NCBI RefSeq assembly: GCF_000473325.1
Contig: NZ_AXBI01000011.1
Location: 1-64,000 of the forward strand
Direction: 5' to 3'
Source of the DNA: Leisingera caerulea DSM 24564
Lineage (GTDB): Bacteria; Pseudomonadota; Alphaproteobacteria; Rhodobacterales; Rhodobacteraceae
DNA length: 64,000 bases
Below, piece after piece: positions 61,409 to 64,000 of the stretch; the first letter of the stretch is position 1, and every line of letters starts with the position of its first letter. The notes beneath the pieces were generated by a model. That model had not been told where the DNA came from. It searched no databases and worked only from the letters and a program-made list of their open reading frames with translations. The translations under genes were made by a program, and so were the position numbers.

Positions 61409-64000
61409 CTGTGCGACGGCCCGCCCCTGCTGGCGGCGGCTGGCGAAATAGCGCAGCGTCTTCAGGATCTCGGGCACCAGCAGGATGGGCAGCACCAGCA
61501 GGCCGATCAGCATCCACTGGTCGCCTTGCAGCGGCACCGTGTGCAGCAGCGCCTGCAGCGGCGGCCAGTATACCGCCGCCACCTGCGCCCCGATGGTCAC
61601 CGTTAGGGCGGCCAGCAGGAACGGGTTGGTGAAAAAGCCGATCCGCCAGCACGGCAGATGCAGCGAGCGGAAGGCAAATACGCTGGCTTTTTCAAAAATG
61701 ACCATGGCGGTAAAGGCGGCGGTGCGGGCCAGATCCTCGTTGCCATCCAACAGATGCAGAAACAGCCACAGGCTGGCGAGCCCGGTATAAAGCCCCAGCG
61801 CCAGAATGGTCAGCAGGCCGGCTTTCCCCACAATCGGCGTGTCTTTCCTGCGCGGGGGATGCTCCATCTGGTCCGGCTCGCCCTTCTCCAGCCCCAGCGC
61901 CACCGCCGTCACCCCGTCGGTGACCAGGTTCATCCACAGAATCTGGGTCGCCAGGAAGATCAGCGGCCCGCCGATCAGGATGTTGATCAGCAGCGCAATG
62001 ACTTCACCGGCGTTCGAGGACAGCAGGTAGCGCACGAACTTGCGCACATTGCCGAACTGCCGCCGCCCCTCGCCGATGGCCCGCACGATGGTGGCGAAAT
62101 TGTCGTCCAGCAGCACCAGGTCAGAGGCATCCTTGGCCACATCGGTCCCCCGCACCCCCATTGAAACACCAATGTCGGCCTTCTTGAGCGCTGGCGCGTC
62201 ATTCACGCCGTCGCCGGTCATCGCCACAATCTGATGCTGTGCCTGCAGCGCCGAGACGATCCGCATCTTGTGGGCGGGCCGGGTGCGGGCAAACAGCACC
62301 TCCCCCTGCAAAAGCTGGCTCAATCCGGCGTCTTCCAGCGCTTCCAGCTCATCGCCGGTGACCGTCCTTGCAGGCGGCAGGCCCAGCTGGCCGGCAATCG
62401 CCTGCGCGGTCAGCGGGCTGTCGCCGGTGATCATGATCACCCGGATCCCGGCGGAGCGGGCCGCGTCGATCGCAGGCCGCACCTCGGGCCGCGGCGGGTC
62501 GATCAGCCCGGCCAGCCCCAGGAAGGCCAGATCCTCTTCGGCAATAACCTCCCCCCGGGCCGCGCCTGCGGCCAGGCCAATCACCCGCAGCCCCTCCCCT
62601 GCCATCGCCTCATAGGCGGCAGTGATGGCATCGGCCTCCCCGGCGCCCAGGCTGCGCGGGCCGTCCTGCGTCATCACCTGGCTGCAAATCCGCAGCACCT
62701 GCTCCGGCGCGCCCTTGGTCAGGACCTTGGCCCCGCCACCGCGGCTGCGCACCAGCACGCTCATCCGCTTGCGTTCGCTGCTGAAGGGGATTTCCGCCAG
62801 CACGCTGTCCGGCGGCGGCAGATCCGCCCAGCCCTTGTAGCCCAGGGTGACCAGCGCGCCCTCGGTGGGGGCACCGGTCATCTCCCAGTGATCGCCTTCG
62901 CGGTGCAGGCTGGCGTGGGTGCAGGTCAGCCCGGCCTCCAGAATGGCGGCCAGCACAGCGTCCTCCTTGGCACCGGTGACCGCGCCGTCATAGGCGATAT
63001 GGCCGGCCGGGTCATAGCCGGTGCCCGTGACCTGATAGACACGGTCCAAGGTCCAGACCTGCGTCACCGTCATCTTGTTTTCCGTCAGCGTGCCGGTCTT
63101 GTCGGTGCAGATCACCGACGCCGCCCCCAGCGTTTCCACCGCCTGCAGGCGGCGGGCCAGCGCCTGCTGGCGCACCATCGCCGCCGCCCCCAGCGCCAGG
63201 GTGATGGTGACCACCGCGGGCAGCCCCTCGGGCACCATCGCCACCGACAGCGACAGGCCGGTCATGAACATCTCGGCCACGTCGCGCCCCATATACAGCC
63301 CAAGCGCCAGAATGGCGCTGGCAATCGCCAAGGCGGCAAATCCCAGCTGCCGGGCCAGGCGGCCCAGCTGCACCTGCAGGTTGGTTTTCTTCAGGCCCAC
63401 CGAACCCGTCAGCGAGGCGATCTTGCCGAACGAGGTCTGCGCGCCGGTGGCGGTCACCTCCGCCAGCGCCCGCCCGGCGGCCACCACGGTGCCGGCGTGA
63501 ACCTCGGCAGCTTCCGCGCCGGGGGCCTTGTCGATGGGAACGGATTCGCCGGTCAGGGCGCTTTCATCCACCCGCAGCCCGGCGGCCTCCTGCACGATTG
63601 CATCGGCCGGGATCCGGGCGCCGGCCTCCAGAATGACAAGATCGCCGGGCACCAGTTCCCGCGCCGCAATCAGCCGCTCGCGCCCGTCGCGCAGCACCAA
63701 GGCCTGCGGCGACAGCATGCTGCGCAGGCTCTCCAGCGCGGTTTCCGCCCGCCATTCCTGCACGAACCCCAGCACCCCGTTCAGCGCAATCACCAGCCCG
63801 ATCGCCAGCGTGTCGGCATATTCGCCCAGGGTAAAAGCGATGATCCCGGCCACGATCAGGATCACCACCAGGAAATTGCTGAACTGGCGCAGGAACACCC
63901 GCAGCGGCCCGGCCCGCTTGGCCCTCGGCAGCTCGTTCCAGCCGTATGTGCGGCGGGCGGCCTCTGCCTCCTGCTGTGTCAGCCCGGTCAGTGCCAGGCC
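61403..64000 (-). CDS. Cation-transporting P-type ATPase (Ca2+-ATPase-like), 5' part beyond window
   Basis: 865 residues visible and open to the window edge; the N-terminal part missing is likely short. Family landmarks are the phosphorylation motif CTDKTGTLTENKMT (Asp codon near 63101), actuator-domain ALTGESVPI, the M4 motif VPEGLPAVVTI, hinge MTGDGVNDAPALKKADIG, and the M6 segment ILWMNLVTDGVTAVALG. The M4 and M6 motifs are those of P2A/SERCA-type Ca2+ pumps, so Ca2+ export is likely, with Mn2+ or Na+ possible. A C-terminal cation-ATPase domain is present. It joins the Ca/Na exchanger at 25966 as a second cation-efflux system. Confidence 0.93.
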   Translation of the reverse strand, partial: GLALTGLTQQEAEAARRTYGWNELPRAKRAGPLRVFLRQFSNFLVVILIVAGIIAFTLGEYADTLAIGLVIALNGVLGFVQEWRAETALESLRSMLSPQALVLRDGRERLIAARELVPGDLVILEAGARIPADAIVQEAAGLRVDESALTGESVPIDKAPGAEAAEVHAGTVVAAGRALAEVTATGAQTSFGKIASLTGSVGLKKTNLQVQLGRLARQLGFAALAIASAILALGLYMGRDVAEMFMTGLSLSVAMVPEGLPAVVTITLALGAAAMVRQQALARRLQAVETLGAASVICTDKTGTLTENKMTVTQVWTLDRVYQVTGTGYDPAGHIAYDGAVTGAKEDAVLAAILEAGLTCTHASLHREGDHWEMTGAPTEGALVTLGYKGWADLPPPDSVLAEIPFSSERKRMSVLVRSRGGGAKVLTKGAPEQVLRICSQVMTQDGPRSLGAGEADAITAAYEAMAGEGLRVIGLAAGAARGEVIAEEDLAFLGLAGLIDPPRPEVRPAIDAARSAGIRVIMITGDSPLTAQAIAGQLGLPPARTVTGDELEALEDAGLSQLLQGEVLFARTRPAHKMRIVSALQAQHQIVAMTGDGVNDAPALKKADIGVSMGVRGTDVAKDASDLVLLDDNFATIVRAIGEGRRQFGNVRKFVRYLLSSNAGEVIALLINILIGGPLIFLATQILWMNLVTDGVTAVALGLEKGEPDQMEHPPRRKDTPIVGKAGLLTILALGLYTGLASLWLFLHLLDGNEDLARTAAFTAMVIFEKASVFAFRSLHLPCWRIGFFTNPFLLAALTVTIGAQVAAVYWPPLQALLHTVPLQGDQWMLIGLLVLPILLVPEILKTLRYFASRRQQGRAVAQA

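Overview
The window is GC-rich DNA from an alphaproteobacterium, most likely a Rhodobacteraceae (Roseobacter-group) strain, and lies on an extrachromosomal replicon. The evidence is a complete repABC replication and partition operon (2241-5897), with a counter-transcribed RNA between repB and repC and a 16-bp parS-type palindrome at the end of repC. The genus is an inference; there is no rRNA or tRNA to anchor it.

Layout. 1-2000: an ion-channel-like membrane protein, a ZIP-like membrane protein and a 53-residue acidic/basic small protein. 2000-5912: repABC with operator, ctRNA, attenuator and parS. 5936-37900: a long stress/anaerobiosis island: CbpA/CbpM co-chaperones, a zinc alcohol dehydrogenase, a Lon-type protease, a PfkB sugar kinase, PEP synthase, a GerW/YtfJ-DUF2953 pair, cytochromes c, a Na/Pi transporter, an acetyl-CoA synthetase / fused pyruvate dehydrogenase E1 / E2 / ACP operon, a phasin-like protein, a Ca/Na exchanger, Hsp20, a CBS protein, a Crp/Fnr regulator, a class II amidotransferase divergent from an ATP-grasp enzyme, DUF2267, a SorAB-like sulfite dehydrogenase, a beta-CASP hydrolase and several universal stress proteins. 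37979-43830: a separate catabolic unit: IclR regulator, three-gene TRAP transporter and GMC oxidoreductase. 43953-49804: an oxygen-independent ubiquinone module (ubiT-ubiU-ubiV with nnrS, divergent ubiD-ubiX). 49841-53265: 3-hydroxybutyrate dehydrogenase, thiolase, PAS-LuxR regulator and an unknown protein. 53454-64000: a YhiI/RbbA/YhhJ-like HlyD/ABC exporter, Usp proteins, an APH-AAA fusion and a P-type Ca-ATPase-like pump cut by the window end.

The unifying observation is regulatory. About seventeen Fnr/Dnr-type 14-bp dyads (TTRAY-N4-RTYAA with few mismatches) lie upstream of the stress, energy and Usp genes. In nearly all cases a -10-like hexamer sits where it should if the dyad is centred near -41.5 (class II activation). 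The island therefore reads as a plasmid-borne oxygen-limitation regulon: fermentation/acetate and pyruvate use, PEP regeneration, PHB-related functions, proteostasis, sulfite oxidation, NO tolerance and anaerobic quinone synthesis. The IclR/TRAP/GMC unit has no such boxes and looks like an independent catabolic insertion.

Limits: all family calls come from reading motifs, not from database searches. Promoters and transcription starts are predictions. Starts are uncertain for several genes, most of all the UbiD-like gene.
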